DNA of 64,000 nucleotides. Source: Inquilinus limosus DSM 16000 (GTDB taxonomy: Bacteria; Pseudomonadota; Alphaproteobacteria; DSM-16000; Inquilinaceae). The notes beneath the pieces were generated by a model, which saw only the letters and a program-made list of their open reading frames with translations, did no database searches and was not told where the DNA came from. Made by a program: the position numbers and the translations under genes. Shown piece after piece: positions 27,247-37,026 of the stretch. Each line of letters opens with the position of its first letter. Positions within the stretch are counted from its first letter, which is position 1. The stretch spans positions 21,945 through 85,944 of the forward strand of contig NZ_AUHM01000036.1 of the NCBI RefSeq assembly GCF_000423185.1, given 5' to 3'.

Positions 27247-28227
27247 TTACGCCAGATGGGCGCGGACGCCGCTTTCCGGCAGCTCGGTGCCGAAGCAGCG
27301 CTGGTAGTACTCGGCCACGGTGGACCGCTCGACCTCGTCGCACTTGTTCAGGAAGGTCAGGCGGAAGGCGAAGCCGACATCGCCGAAGATGCGCGCATTC
27401 TCGGCCCAGGTGATCACCGTGCGCGGCGACATCACGGTCGAGATGTCGCCGCCGATGAAGCCGGCGCGGGTCAGGTCGGCCAGGCGGACCATGGCGTTGA
27501 CCTTGGCGCGGCCGTCCTCGGTGTCGAAGTCCGCCACCTTGGCCAGCACGATCTCGACCTCGGCGTCGTGCGGCAGGTAGTTCAGCGTGGCGACGATCGA
27601 CCAGCGGTCCATCTGGCCCTGGTTGATCTGCTGGGTGCCGTGGTAGAGGCCGGTGGTATCGCCGAGGCCGACGGTGTTGGCGGTGGCGAAGATGCGGAAG
27701 GCCGGGTGCGGGCGGATCACCCGGTTCTGGTCCAAGAGGGTCAGCTTGCCCTCGACCTCCAGCACGCGCTGGATCACGAACATCACGTCCGGCCGGCCGG
27801 CGTCGTATTCGTCGAACACGATGGCGCAGGGGTTCTGCAGCGCCCAGGGCAGGATGCCCTCGCGGAACTCGGTCACCTGCTTGCCGTCGCGCAGCACGAT
27901 CGCGTCCTTGCCGACCAGGTCGATGCGGCTGATGTGGCTGTCGAGGTTGACGCGGATGCAGGGCCAGTTCAGGCGGGCCGCCACCTGCTCGATATGGGTC
28001 GACTTGCCGGTGCCGTGATAGCCCTGGATCATCACCCGCCGGTTGTGGGCGAAGCCGGCCAGGATGGCCATGGTGGTGTCGCGGTCGAAGCGGTAGGCGC
28101 TGTCGACCTCCGGCACGTGCTGCGTCGCGGCGGAGAAGGCCGGCACCTGCAGGTCGCTGTCGATGCCGAAGGTCTGCCGCACGGACACCTTGATGTCGGG
28201 CAGCGTCGTGGAGGTGTCAGCGCTCAT
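27247..28227 (-). CDS. cobS: Aerobic cobaltochelatase subunit CobS (AAA+ ATPase)
   Basis: The product is 326 aa from the ATG at 28227 ([18 protein letters not shown]); the frame extends to a TTG six codons upstream. The MoxR-like AAA+ core has Walker [10 protein letters not shown], Walker [14 protein letters not shown] and sensor 1 [14 protein letters not shown]. CobS forms a ring with CobT, and the pair is analogous to BchI/BchD of magnesium chelatase. It lies upstream of cobT on the same strand. A DnaJ-like gene precedes it by 33 bp, a conserved alphaproteobacterial arrangement. Confidence 0.97.
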   Translation of the reverse strand: MSADTSTTLPDIKVSVRQTFGIDSDLQVPAFSAATQHVPEVDSAYRFDRDTTMAILAGFAHNRRVMIQGYHGTGKSTHIEQVAARLNWPCIRVNLDSHISRIDLVGKDAIVLRDGKQVTEFREGILPWALQNPCAIVFDEYDAGRPDVMFVIQRVLEVEGKLTLLDQNRVIRPHPAFRIFATANTVGLGDTTGLYHGTQQINQGQMDRWSIVATLNYLPHDAEVEIVLAKVADFDTEDGRAKVNAMVRLADLTRAGFIGGDISTVMSPRTVITWAENARIFGDVGFAFRLTFLNKCDEVERSTVAEYYQRCFGTELPESGVRAHLA

Positions 28228-28260
28228 GATCCAGTCGAAGTCCAAATTCCAGAGTAGGGT

Positions 28261-28842
28261 CTACGAGGCGAAGCCGGCCTTCAGCACGCTGTAGGCGTGG
28301 TTGATGGACTTGAACTTCTCCTCGGCGTCGCGGCTGCCGCCATTGGCGTCCGGGTGGTGCAGTTTGACAAGCGTCTTGTAGCGCGCCTTGAGGGTTTTCA
28401 GGTCGAAGGGAGGAGAGAGCTCGAGCGTCTTCATCGCGCTCTCCTGCTCGGTCAGCGGACGGCCCTGCTTCGCCTCCTCCTGCGCCTCGCGGCCGGCGTG
28501 GAACGGGTTGTCGCCCGCGCCGTTGGCGAAGCTCTCATAGATCCGGGCGCGCAGCCGCTGCTCGGCCCGCCAGGACCCCATCGGCCAGGTCGGCCGGTCC
28601 CACACCGTGTCGCGCCGCGCCTCGCGCTCGATCTGATCCGGGCTCATGCCCTGGTAATAGTTCCAGCTGCGGTTGTATTCCCGCACATGCTCCAGGCAGA
28701 ACCACCAGTAGTCGTTCAGCCGCTGCCGCGATTTCGGTGCCCGGAACTCCCCGGCGCCGGCGCAGCCCGGGTGGTCGCAGCGGCGCGTTGCCGGCGCCGG
28801 CTCCTCGAATGCCCGGTACTCTCTGCGGTTCGCGGTGGCCAT
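28261..28842 (-). CDS. DnaJ-domain protein
   Basis: The product is 193 aa from the ATG at 28842. The J domain is at the C terminus: PFDLKTLKARYKTLVKLHHPDANGG contains the HPD tripeptide, and FKSINHAYSVLKAGF is helix IV. The N-terminal part has a Cys/His cluster (CDHPGCAGAGEFRAPK and WWFCLEHVREYN) that could bind zinc. This architecture is the alphaproteobacterial DnaJ-like protein found between cobS and bolA. It presumably recruits DnaK to a client; cobaltochelatase is a candidate only by location. Confidence 0.92.
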   Translation of the reverse strand: MATANRREYRAFEEPAPATRRCDHPGCAGAGEFRAPKSRQRLNDYWWFCLEHVREYNRSWNYYQGMSPDQIEREARRDTVWDRPTWPMGSWRAEQRLRARIYESFANGAGDNPFHAGREAQEEAKQGRPLTEQESAMKTLELSPPFDLKTLKARYKTLVKLHHPDANGGSRDAEEKFKSINHAYSVLKAGFAS

Positions 28843-29007
28843 GCTGCGAGTATGGGGAGGGCTCATTCGCCTGACAAGCCGAGGCGGCGGAAATCTGCCT
28901 TGCCCTCGTGTCGCAGCATCGGGCCTTGCGTCATACGGGAATATAGGATGCAGGTCTCCCGTCGCGGTGCCGTCTCTGCTATCACCGCGGGAAGGAGGAC
29001 GGACCCG

Positions 29008-29286
29008 ATGCAGATCGCCGACCGCATGCGCCGCAAGATCGAGGAGGCGCTGGCCCCGGCCCAGCTCGAGATCATCGACGACAGCCACCGCCATGCCGGC
29101 CACGCCGGCCATGACGGGCGGGGCGAAAGCCATTTCCGGGTGCTGATCGTCTCCGACGCCTTCGCCGGCAAGTCGCGGGTGGAGCGGCAGCGGCTGGTCT
29201 ACGACCTGCTGTCGGCCGAGCTGAAGGACCGGGTGCACGCCCTGTCGCTGACCACCCTGACGCCGGCGGAGGCGGAGCGCGCCTAG
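29008..29286 (+). CDS. bolA: BolA-family protein
   Basis: The product is 92 aa with AAGGAGGAC before ATG 29008. MQIADRMRRKIEEALAPAQLEIIDDSH, HFRVLIVSDAFAGKSRVERQR and LVYDLLSAELKDRVHALSL cover the whole BolA fold, including the conserved His used in Fe-S binding with monothiol glutaredoxins. An extra HAGHAGHD insert supplies further histidines. BolA proteins act in iron-sulfur trafficking, morphology and stress response. It is divergent from the DnaJ-like gene and overlaps the convergent symporter gene by 4 bp. Confidence 0.96.
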   Translation: MQIADRMRRKIEEALAPAQLEIIDDSHRHAGHAGHDGRGESHFRVLIVSDAFAGKSRVERQRLVYDLLSAELKDRVHALSLTTLTPAEAERA

Positions 29287-30809
29287 TCGCGCACCGGGGC
29301 GAGGCCGCCCGCCGGCAGCGCCTCGCTCTCCGGCCCTGCCTGCCCGAGCTCCCGGAACAGCCGGTCGATGCGGGCGCGCTCCGCCGCGTCCTGCGGCAGG
29401 GCGTAGGACAGGGCGACATAGACCAGCGTGTTGACGGCGAGGCCGACGACGCCGGAGGTCAGGCCGCCGAGCTCGCGGATCGACACCGGGTACAAGAGCT
29501 GCAGCACCACGGCGACGGCGAAGCCGGTCAGCATCCCGGCCAGGGCGGCCGCGGCGTTGCCCCGGCGCCAGAAGATGCCGAGATACAGCGCCGGGGCCAG
29601 CTGGACGATGCCCTGGTAGGAGGCCAGCGCCAGGGTCAGCAGCCCGGCCGTGACGTTCACCGTCAGCACGGCGCCGATCACGGCCAGCACGGTCGCGGCC
29701 ACGATCGCCGCCCGCGCGGTCCGGGTGGTCGTCGCCTCGTCGGCGCCGCCGATATGGATCACGTCCTGCGCGGTGTGGGTGCCGATCGCCGCGGTCAGCG
29801 CGTTGACGTTGCCGGCCGTGGCGGCGAAGACGGCCGTCCCGGCCAGGGCCAGGACGAAGGGCCCGCCATGCGCCGCGGTCAGGAACCAGACATTGTCGGG
29901 GGCGGCGGCGACCTCGGGCAGCTGGTGCGCCAGCATGCTCATGGTCAGCAGGATGGCCAGGAACAGCAGCATGATCGGCGCCGCCTTGACGGCGGAGTTG
30001 CGCACGGCCTGGGCGCTCCGGGCCGTGAACAGGCGGACGAAGATGTCCGGCCAGCACCAGGACCCCAGCGCCCCGGTGGCGACGATCGACAGATAGTACA
30101 GCGGGCCGAGGCCGCTGCCGGGGCCGGGCAAGGCGGCGAAGTCCGGCGGCAGGGCGGCGAAGCCCAGGCCCTGCGACATCAGCCAGACGATCAGGCCGAG
30201 GGCGACGAGGCCGCCGACGCCATAGGCGAAGATGCCCTGGACCATGTCGGAGATGACGATGCCCCGCATGCCCAGCCGCACGGTCCAGATCTGGCGGATG
30301 CCGAGCACGGCGATGCCGGCGAAAACCGCGAGCGTCGGCGAGACCGCGCCGAAGGAGAGATAGGAGAACACCAGCCCCAGCGACTGGAAGCCCAGGATCA
30401 GCCAGGGGAAGCTGGCCACCACCCCGATCAGCGCGGCGACGATGCGCACGGCCTTGGAGTTGTAGCGCATGCCGACGAAATCGGCCTGGGTGCGCAGGTT
30501 GAACGCCCGGCCCCAGTCGAACACCTTCTGGGCCATGAACAGCATGAACAGCACGGCCAGAAGGGAGTAGGAGACGACGTAGTAGCCGATCACCCCGGCC
30601 GAGGCGGCGAGGCCGGCGAAGGCGATGAAGATGGTCCCGGGCAGCCAGGTGTTCAGGAACGCCATGGCCTGGAACCAGGACCCGAAGGACCGCCCGGCGA
30701 CCGCGTAGTCGGTGAAGTCGCCGCCGGCGGCCCGCCGGGTGCGTTCGAGGACCAGGATCACGCCGATGAAGAAGACCGCCAGGGTGCCGTAGCCGATGAG
30801 GAACTCCAT
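29283..30809 (-). CDS. Sodium:solute symporter (SSS family)
   Basis: The product is 508 aa with about 13 membrane segments. The early part has the SSS signature region (FTDYAVAGRSFGSWFQAMAF and NTWLPGTIFIAFAGLAA), and NLRTQADFVGMRYNSKAVR follows. It imports a solute with sodium. It is preceded 3 bp upstream by a small two-helix membrane gene, and that by a class II deacetylase-like gene, all on the same strand. A transporter for an acetylated amine or similar substrate of that hydrolase is a reasonable inference. Confidence 0.92.
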   Translation of the reverse strand: MEFLIGYGTLAVFFIGVILVLERTRRAAGGDFTDYAVAGRSFGSWFQAMAFLNTWLPGTIFIAFAGLAASAGVIGYYVVSYSLLAVLFMLFMAQKVFDWGRAFNLRTQADFVGMRYNSKAVRIVAALIGVVASFPWLILGFQSLGLVFSYLSFGAVSPTLAVFAGIAVLGIRQIWTVRLGMRGIVISDMVQGIFAYGVGGLVALGLIVWLMSQGLGFAALPPDFAALPGPGSGLGPLYYLSIVATGALGSWCWPDIFVRLFTARSAQAVRNSAVKAAPIMLLFLAILLTMSMLAHQLPEVAAAPDNVWFLTAAHGGPFVLALAGTAVFAATAGNVNALTAAIGTHTAQDVIHIGGADEATTTRTARAAIVAATVLAVIGAVLTVNVTAGLLTLALASYQGIVQLAPALYLGIFWRRGNAAAALAGMLTGFAVAVVLQLLYPVSIRELGGLTSGVVGLAVNTLVYVALSYALPQDAAERARIDRLFRELGQAGPESEALPAGGLAPVRD

Positions 30810-30812
30810 CGC

Positions 30813-31019
30813 CTACTCCTCCCCGGCGTCGTGGTTGGCGCGGTTCAGATAGATGACCGTGCCGGTCAGCAAGAGGCTGCTGCCCAGGAAGAAGGCCAGG
30901 GCCATCGCCAGGTTGCCCGCCGCGAAGGCCAGGTGGATCGGCGGGAACAGCACCACGATCAGATTGACCCAGATCAGCAGGGTGCCCCGCGCCCTGCCGG
31001 CTCTCCGTCCGTTCATCAT
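30813..31019 (-). CDS. Small two-helix membrane protein, probable symporter partner
   Basis: The product is 68 aa, a short basic N terminus followed by two membrane helices (LLIWVNLIVVLFPPIHLAFA and ALAFFLGSSLLLTGTVIYL). A second ATG lies one codon downstream. Its stop lies 3 bp before the symporter start, so the two are almost certainly co-translated. Many SSS transporters have such a small companion subunit (DUF3311-like or DUF485-like), but this one was not assigned to a named family. Confidence 0.78.
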   Translation of the reverse strand: MMNGRRAGRARGTLLIWVNLIVVLFPPIHLAFAAGNLAMALAFFLGSSLLLTGTVIYLNRANHDAGEE

Positions 31020-31066
31020 CGCCCCCTGTTTGGTTGTTCTTGAGATCCCGGCCCCTGGCCGGGGCG

Positions 31067-32164
<1,098 letters not shown>

Positions 32165-32318
32165 TCCTCGGCTCCTCCCCGTTGGATGTCGATCGACTCT
32201 AGCCCTCCGCGCCCGGTCCAGAATGGTGCAGATGCACTATGGCGGGCGCCGTCCGGGGCCGTCCCGGCCGCTTGCCGGGGCGCCGCGGCGACGCTAGCGT
32301 TCCGGGAGACAGCCCGGG

Positions 32319-33347
32319 ATGGCGCGCGTGACCTCGAAGCTGCCCCTGTTCTCCCAGTTCGTGACCGACCTGCACAGGATCGGCCGCGAGGGCGACGGCG
32401 GCATCCCGGCCTGGGGCTTCGACCGGCTGCGCTCCATCCTCGGCTTCGACTGCGCCTGGTACGGCTGGGCGCGGTTCGAGCCGGGGCGGACGGTGGTGCA
32501 CGCCTCGTCGACCATGGACCTGCCGGGCGACTTCGTCCGCTTCTGGACGACGATCGAGAACCAGGACCTCGTCGCCCGCAGCCTGCGCGAGACCCGCAGC
32601 GGCGTCAGGACCTATGACCGGAACCAGCCGGTGCAGACCGACGGGATGATCGAGCTGGCGGAGCGCTACCGGATCCGGAAATGGGCCAGCGCGATGCATT
32701 GCCGGCCGAACCGCACCACCGTCTTCTTCGCCTCGATCTACCGCGGCGACACCCGCCCGCCGGACTGGGAGGCCGAGGACCTGCACTTCCTGCAGGGCGC
32801 GGTCGACCACATCTTCCTGGCGGTCCAGGCCTCGGCGCGGCGCGGGGCGGAGCCCGCATCGGCGGACGGGACCACCCTGCTGGTCGACCCGTCCGGCTTC
32901 GCCTATCTCGGGCTCGAGGCCTCGGAAGGCATGCTGAAGTCCGTATGGCCGGGCTGGACCGGGGAGCGGCTGCCGGCCCCCCTGCGCCGGCTGCTGCAGC
33001 GCCCCGGGACCGTCACGCTGAAGGGCGACGGCGTCGTCGTCTCCTGCGAGCGCGCCGGCGACGCCGGGGAGCAGTCGGAGCTGGTGCGGCTGCGGCTCAG
33101 CCCGATCGCCGGGCTCGACCGCCTCACCCGGCGCGAGCGCGAGGTGGCCCTCCTCCTCGCCGCCGGGGCGACGCACAAGCAGGCCGCGCAGGCGCTGGGC
33201 TCCGCGCCCGCCACGATCCGGAACCAGACGCAATCGATCTACGAGAAGCTCGGCATCCGCTCTCGCGCCGAGCTGGCCGGCGCGGTCCACGGCCGGGCGG
33301 CGAAGGAGCGGGTTCACGCCGGGTCGCCGCCCATCAGATCCCGGTGA
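32319..33347 (+). CDS. LuxR-family transcriptional regulator
   Basis: The product is 342 aa. The C-terminal helix-turn-helix is LTRREREVALLLAAGATHKQAAQAL to IRNQTQSIYEKLGI. The N-terminal half (WGFDRLRSILGFDCAWYGWARF, FWTTIENQDLVARSLRE) is a sensor of unknown ligand. It is divergent from the deacetylase-symporter operon across about 150 bp, so that operon is the likeliest target. AT-rich foreign-looking DNA begins immediately after its stop. Confidence 0.9.
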   Translation: MARVTSKLPLFSQFVTDLHRIGREGDGGIPAWGFDRLRSILGFDCAWYGWARFEPGRTVVHASSTMDLPGDFVRFWTTIENQDLVARSLRETRSGVRTYDRNQPVQTDGMIELAERYRIRKWASAMHCRPNRTTVFFASIYRGDTRPPDWEAEDLHFLQGAVDHIFLAVQASARRGAEPASADGTTLLVDPSGFAYLGLEASEGMLKSVWPGWTGERLPAPLRRLLQRPGTVTLKGDGVVVSCERAGDAGEQSELVRLRLSPIAGLDRLTRREREVALLLAAGATHKQAAQALGSAPATIRNQTQSIYEKLGIRSRAELAGAVHGRAAKERVHAGSPPIRSR

Positions 33348-33411
33348 ATCAAAGATCGTTTAATAAGTGAGTCGGCTCCGTGTGGCCTATTCTCGACTGT
33401 TGCGCCAATGC

Positions 33412-34704
33412 CTAAGAGGCGATGTTTCTTTGATTGGCAATCTTCCATCGCAGATAAAATCGGAAAAAGGGATCGGTAAGAAATAAGTCCAAATTTTCCG
33501 GATCCCAATCAATGGCTCTCTGGCCTTTGTTCTCGTCCTTATCTATATTTGTAAGATGGTTCAGCGCGTTGGATACCTCCAGCTTCTGAGGTATCTTGTC
33601 TAAAAGTATAGCGTTCAAGCTCGAGCGGATTTGATCATAGGTAAGCCGCTCTTTGGGGCCTGTCACGGCAACGGCAAGGAGAATTGCTTCATAGATGTCA
33701 GCTGATCCTCCGTTGGCCAATGGTCTCTGGATTCTTTCAGTACGTGATTGAGGTCCTTTTGCCAGTTTTTCATAGATTGGAAGGCCGGCATCCTCAGCAA
33801 CTTCGTTGAATAGGGACGACGTATCTATCTTCTCCTGTAAATTCTTTCTGAGGATGCATGTTTCATTTATGCCTTCATCATAGCATATATTCCAGCAGAA
33901 TCTCTGCATCAGCAAAGGACTTCCCTCCGATTCTTTGGATAGTGTAGAAATTATAGATTCCAGCACCGATACGTTTAGTGCCTCAAAGCCAGAGTTTGCA
34001 ATGAGGGTCAAATCTTCGATGGACCACTGAGGAACAAGGACATGCTTAAATCTGCCAGTAATTTCTGGCTCCGCCTTAATAGCCTCAAAGGCTCGGTGAG
34101 GTGTAGATAAGAGTATGGTTTTCAATCCTCTAAAGACGGATCCTTTAAGGCTTCTTATGAATGAAGATCTAGATTCTTCAGGGATGTAGTGAAAATCATC
34201 TACCACCAGACAAATTTTGTGCTTAACGAGGTACTCTGTTGCTTGATGGCTATTATTAGGTATGTATCTGCGACTTTCTTCTCTGGTTCTAAGTTTTGAC
34301 CCACTCGCGGTGAGAGTAGCGTTTATCTGGTTGCCGGGAATGCCGGCGCTAATTCCGCCTGTCAGAGAAGCTCCAGACTGACCAGAAAAAAGATCTTTCT
34401 GTACGACTTCGGACGCTAGCCGTAGTTCCGTGCAGATTCTTTCCCAAATATCTTCTTCATTTTTTATCTGTCCTCTATCAATCCAAACATAGTCAAATTT
34501 TTCAAGTACACTTTTGCAAAGAACAGTCTTCCCGCTCTTTGTGGGTCCTGTGAGCGAAACTATAGTATTTGGCAAGGATATTGCCTTCTTTAGTTTTGAC
34601 TCGATGCCAAGATGCGCGCGATTTACATATGTGACGGATGGCTGCCCACCTGGCGTAAACACATCTTCGAGTTTTAGGCTACCAAAAATGCGAGGCAACT
34701 TCAT
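33412..34704 (-). CDS. Orphan P-loop ATPase in AT-rich DNA
   Basis: The product is 430 aa from the ATG at 34704, which has GGAG seven bases upstream; the frame extends to a TTG eight codons earlier. Residues about 10-30 read LKLEDVFTPGGQPSVTYVNR. Walker A is SLTGPTKSGKTVLC (about residues 51-64), Walker B is ICLVVDDFHYIPEE (about 170) and a sensor lies at TILLSTPHRAF. The arrangement resembles a STAND/AAA-type signalling ATPase, with a C-terminal winged-helix-like region (AILLAVAVTGPKERLTYDQIRSSLN) and a final domain (IDWDPENLDLFLTDPFFRFYLRW). Codon use and base composition are clearly more AT-rich than either flank, so recent transfer is likely. No partner gene is adjacent. Function is unknown; a defence-related role is speculative. 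Confidence 0.8.
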   Translation of the reverse strand: MKLPRIFGSLKLEDVFTPGGQPSVTYVNRAHLGIESKLKKAISLPNTIVSLTGPTKSGKTVLCKSVLEKFDYVWIDRGQIKNEEDIWERICTELRLASEVVQKDLFSGQSGASLTGGISAGIPGNQINATLTASGSKLRTREESRRYIPNNSHQATEYLVKHKICLVVDDFHYIPEESRSSFIRSLKGSVFRGLKTILLSTPHRAFEAIKAEPEITGRFKHVLVPQWSIEDLTLIANSGFEALNVSVLESIISTLSKESEGSPLLMQRFCWNICYDEGINETCILRKNLQEKIDTSSLFNEVAEDAGLPIYEKLAKGPQSRTERIQRPLANGGSADIYEAILLAVAVTGPKERLTYDQIRSSLNAILLDKIPQKLEVSNALNHLTNIDKDENKGQRAIDWDPENLDLFLTDPFFRFYLRWKIANQRNIAS

Positions 34705-34895
34705 TCTAGGCTCCGGTAAACCCAACAAGATCCAGCTACGGTAGCTCTAGTCGGCCGATGACGCTTGTCGCTTACGCACCGTCGCATCGGCCTACAGAGG
34801 CTATAGTATCCCAAATAATTCTCGGCAAGCCGATGGATACAGACTTCTCATCGAGCGCGGGTGCAGTTGAGAAGCGACATTGGCTCGTCGCTGTA

Positions 34896-35216
34896 TCAGA
34901 TCGCCCACCACCAGCGCAGCCGGCGCATCAGCCCGGGGCCGACCGGGCGCGGCAGTAGCCCGGCCCGGCCGCCGCCGAAGGCGCGGGAGACGACCTCCGG
35001 CGCGGCGAAGCCGAAGGCGATCGCCTCCTTGGCCTCGTCGGCCTGGCCCAGCAGCGCCGCCAGCCCACCCAGCAGGACCAGGCCGGCGAACATCAGCCAG
35101 AAGAACCAGTCGCGCAGGAACTGCGGCGCGCCGTCGTGCCGGCCCTTGATCAGCCGCAGCAGGTCCGGCAGCGCCCCGCCGAGGCAGCCCAGGGCGAAGA
35201 TCTCCCCATCGGTCAT
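34896..35216 (-). CDS. Small membrane protein of unknown function
   Basis: The product is 106 aa from the ATG at 35216; a TTG seven codons upstream is in frame. It starts with a Gly/Leu-rich stretch (IFALGCLGGALPDLLRLIKG), and one strong membrane helix follows (WFFWLMFAGLVLLGGLAALLG). The C terminus is basic and Trp-rich. GC content is high, unlike the neighbouring ATPase, so this is ancestral DNA between two AT-rich patches. The SD is weak. No family was recognised. Confidence 0.6.
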   Translation of the reverse strand: MTDGEIFALGCLGGALPDLLRLIKGRHDGAPQFLRDWFFWLMFAGLVLLGGLAALLGQADEAKEAIAFGFAAPEVVSRAFGGGRAGLLPRPVGPGLMRRLRWWWAI

Positions 35217-35242
35217 GGCGCGTCCCCCGATTGACAATCGGG

Positions 35243-35281
35243 ATGACGGTTATCATCTCTGGTTCAGATGATGGTCATCAT
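35243..35281. promoter_or_regulatory. Twin palindromic operator before the SDR gene
   Basis: Two boxes of the form ATGA-N6-TCAT occur at 35243-35256 (ATGACGGTTATCAT) and 35268-35281 (ATGATGGTCATCAT), with 25 bp between their starts. A TTGACA lies at 35231-35236 and TATAAA at 35281-35286. The layout suits a TetR- or HxlR-type repressor, but no such gene is adjacent. Confidence 0.5.
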
Positions 35282-35363
35282 ATAAAGATCGTCGTCCGCA
35301 GGCCGCCGGGAGAAGCCGGGCGGCGCTTCCCATTCGCCGCCCGGTGGGGCGCAGGAGACCGTG

Positions 35364-36137
35364 ATGAGGTTGAAGGACAAGGTGGCGCTGATCACCGGCG
35401 GCAATGCCGGCATCGGCCTGGCGACGGCGCGGCTGTTCGTGGCCGAGGGCGCGAAGGTGGCGATCACCGGGCGCAACCGCGAGACGCTGGACGCCGCGGC
35501 GCGCGAGCTGGGCGACGCCGCCCTGGCGCTGCAGGCCGACGCCACCGATGTCGCGGCGCTGGAACGGGCGACGGCCGAGGCGGCGCGGCGCTTCGGACCG
35601 CTCGACATCGTCTTCGCCAATGCCGGGATCGGCGGCGCCACGCCGCTGGGCCAGACCGGCCTCGCGGCGTTCGAGCAAATCATCCGCACCAACCTGACCG
35701 GCGTGTTCTTCACCGTGCAGGCGGCGCTGCCGCATCTGAAGGACGGCGCCTCGATCATCCTCAACGGCTCGGTGCACAGCCTGCTCGGGGTGCCGGGCTA
35801 TTCCGCCTATGCCGCGGCCAAGGGCGGGGTGCGCGCGATGGGCCGGGTGCTGGCGTCGGAGCTGTCGCCGCGCGGCATCCGGGTGAACGTGGTCTCGCCC
35901 GGCGCCACCGACACCGAGATCTGGTCCGGCATCGCGCCGACGCCGGAGGCCCGTGCGGGGCTGGTGCAGCGCCTCAGCCAGGCCATCCCGCTCGCCCGCT
36001 TCGGCCGGCCGGAGGAGGTGGCGCGGACCGTGCTGTTCCTGGCCTCGGACGAGTCGAGCAACGTCCAGGGGGCGGAGCTCTTCGTCGACGGCGGCACCAC
36101 CGGCTCGCCCGCGGGGGCGCCGATCTACAGAGGGTAG
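35364..36137 (+). CDS. Short-chain dehydrogenase/reductase
   Basis: The product is 257 aa from ATG 35364, preceded by GCAGGAGACCG; a GTG directly before it is also in frame. It has the cofactor motif TGGNAGIG, ANAG, the Ser strand ILNGSVHSLLG and catalytic YAAAK, and ends with DGGTTG. It is a complete classical NAD(P)-dependent oxidoreductase. The substrate is unknown. It is flanked on both sides by AT-rich inserts. Two palindromic boxes in its promoter suggest repression by a regulator encoded elsewhere. Confidence 0.92.
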   Translation: MRLKDKVALITGGNAGIGLATARLFVAEGAKVAITGRNRETLDAAARELGDAALALQADATDVAALERATAEAARRFGPLDIVFANAGIGGATPLGQTGLAAFEQIIRTNLTGVFFTVQAALPHLKDGASIILNGSVHSLLGVPGYSAYAAAKGGVRAMGRVLASELSPRGIRVNVVSPGATDTEIWSGIAPTPEARAGLVQRLSQAIPLARFGRPEEVARTVLFLASDESSNVQGAELFVDGGTTGSPAGAPIYRG

Positions 36138-36185
36138 GCACGGTTGCACTTCGCGGGCTGATGTCGGCCCGCGAAGCCTGCATGA

Positions 36186-36803
36186 TTATAACTTTACTCT
36201 TTCCCATATGTGATTGAACAACGTCATATCGGCCAAGAAAATTGTCGGAATGTCATTAGTTACAGAGCTTTCATCAAAGAGTTTTCCATTGTTTAAATCT
36301 ATCATTTGGAATTTCGAATCTGAAAAATTTCCTTTCCTTAGATATTGTATCATAGTATATATTCCAATTCCTGCGATCGTTTGATTTAATTTTGGAGCCT
36401 CCGTATTCCAAATATGTAGAGTGTATTTGATTCCATTAAATGTGTAGGATATCTCTGGTTTGATCCTGAGGATAAATGAGCAATCTTTAGGAGATTTGTT
36501 ATAAGATGGTGGCGATAAAAAGGTAGGGCTAGGGATTTGTTTTTTCCACCACTTCATAAATTGTTTCACACGATCTTCGTTTCTCTGTCTCTGTGACTGC
36601 CTGGAAATGTAAGCTAATTTCTTTGGCACATCAGAAATTCCGAATTGCTCCTGTGCTAAAGCGGGAGCAATTTTTTTGACGCCATTATAATAGTCATGCC
36701 CACCGTTCCTGTTCGCAAGCTTGTCTATTTCCGATATCTTTCTACCTGTTGACTGCATTGAGCAAATTTTTAGAAACGTCGTTAATGAGACGCCGTCCGA
36801 CAT
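36186..36803 (-). CDS. Unrecognised protein in AT-rich DNA
   Basis: The product is 205 aa from ATG 36803 with GGAG eight bases upstream. It is lysine/asparagine-rich, with AT-biased codons quite unlike the GC-rich neighbours, a sign of horizontal acquisition. The N-terminal part is basic and helical (FLKICSMQSTGRKISEI, KLAYISRQSQRQRNEDR). The C-terminal half looks like a beta-rich domain (ILRIKPEISYTFNGIKYTLHIW, FQMIDLNNGKLFDE). It has no membrane segment and no recognised motif. The gene stands alone, transcribed toward the SDR. It could be a cargo gene or orphan toxin-like or regulatory protein; no function is claimed. Confidence 0.7.
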   Translation of the reverse strand: MSDGVSLTTFLKICSMQSTGRKISEIDKLANRNGGHDYYNGVKKIAPALAQEQFGISDVPKKLAYISRQSQRQRNEDRVKQFMKWWKKQIPSPTFLSPPSYNKSPKDCSFILRIKPEISYTFNGIKYTLHIWNTEAPKLNQTIAGIGIYTMIQYLRKGNFSDSKFQMIDLNNGKLFDESSVTNDIPTIFLADMTLFNHIWERVKL

Positions 36804-37026
36804 TCTCAATCTCCACAAATAAGCAGAATACCTGATAATAATAGCATAAATTGCGATCGTCGCTACTGCTGCGACCTTACTGCCTCGACTTTTCGAAGAG
36901 AATCGGTATAGCTGATGGCGAAAGGCTTGGATCTACCCGCCAGCCTCTCCATCATCGCATTCAGCACCCGGGCGGCGCAGGCTTACGCCTGGGCTTTGCA
37001 GCTGCTATCACGGAAGGTAGCGGCCC

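Noticed and set aside
25179..27413. 744-aa + strand frame over cobT
   Set aside because: Leu/Gln/Gly-rich shadow of cobT with no domain; the reverse strand has a full CobT with MIDAS motif.
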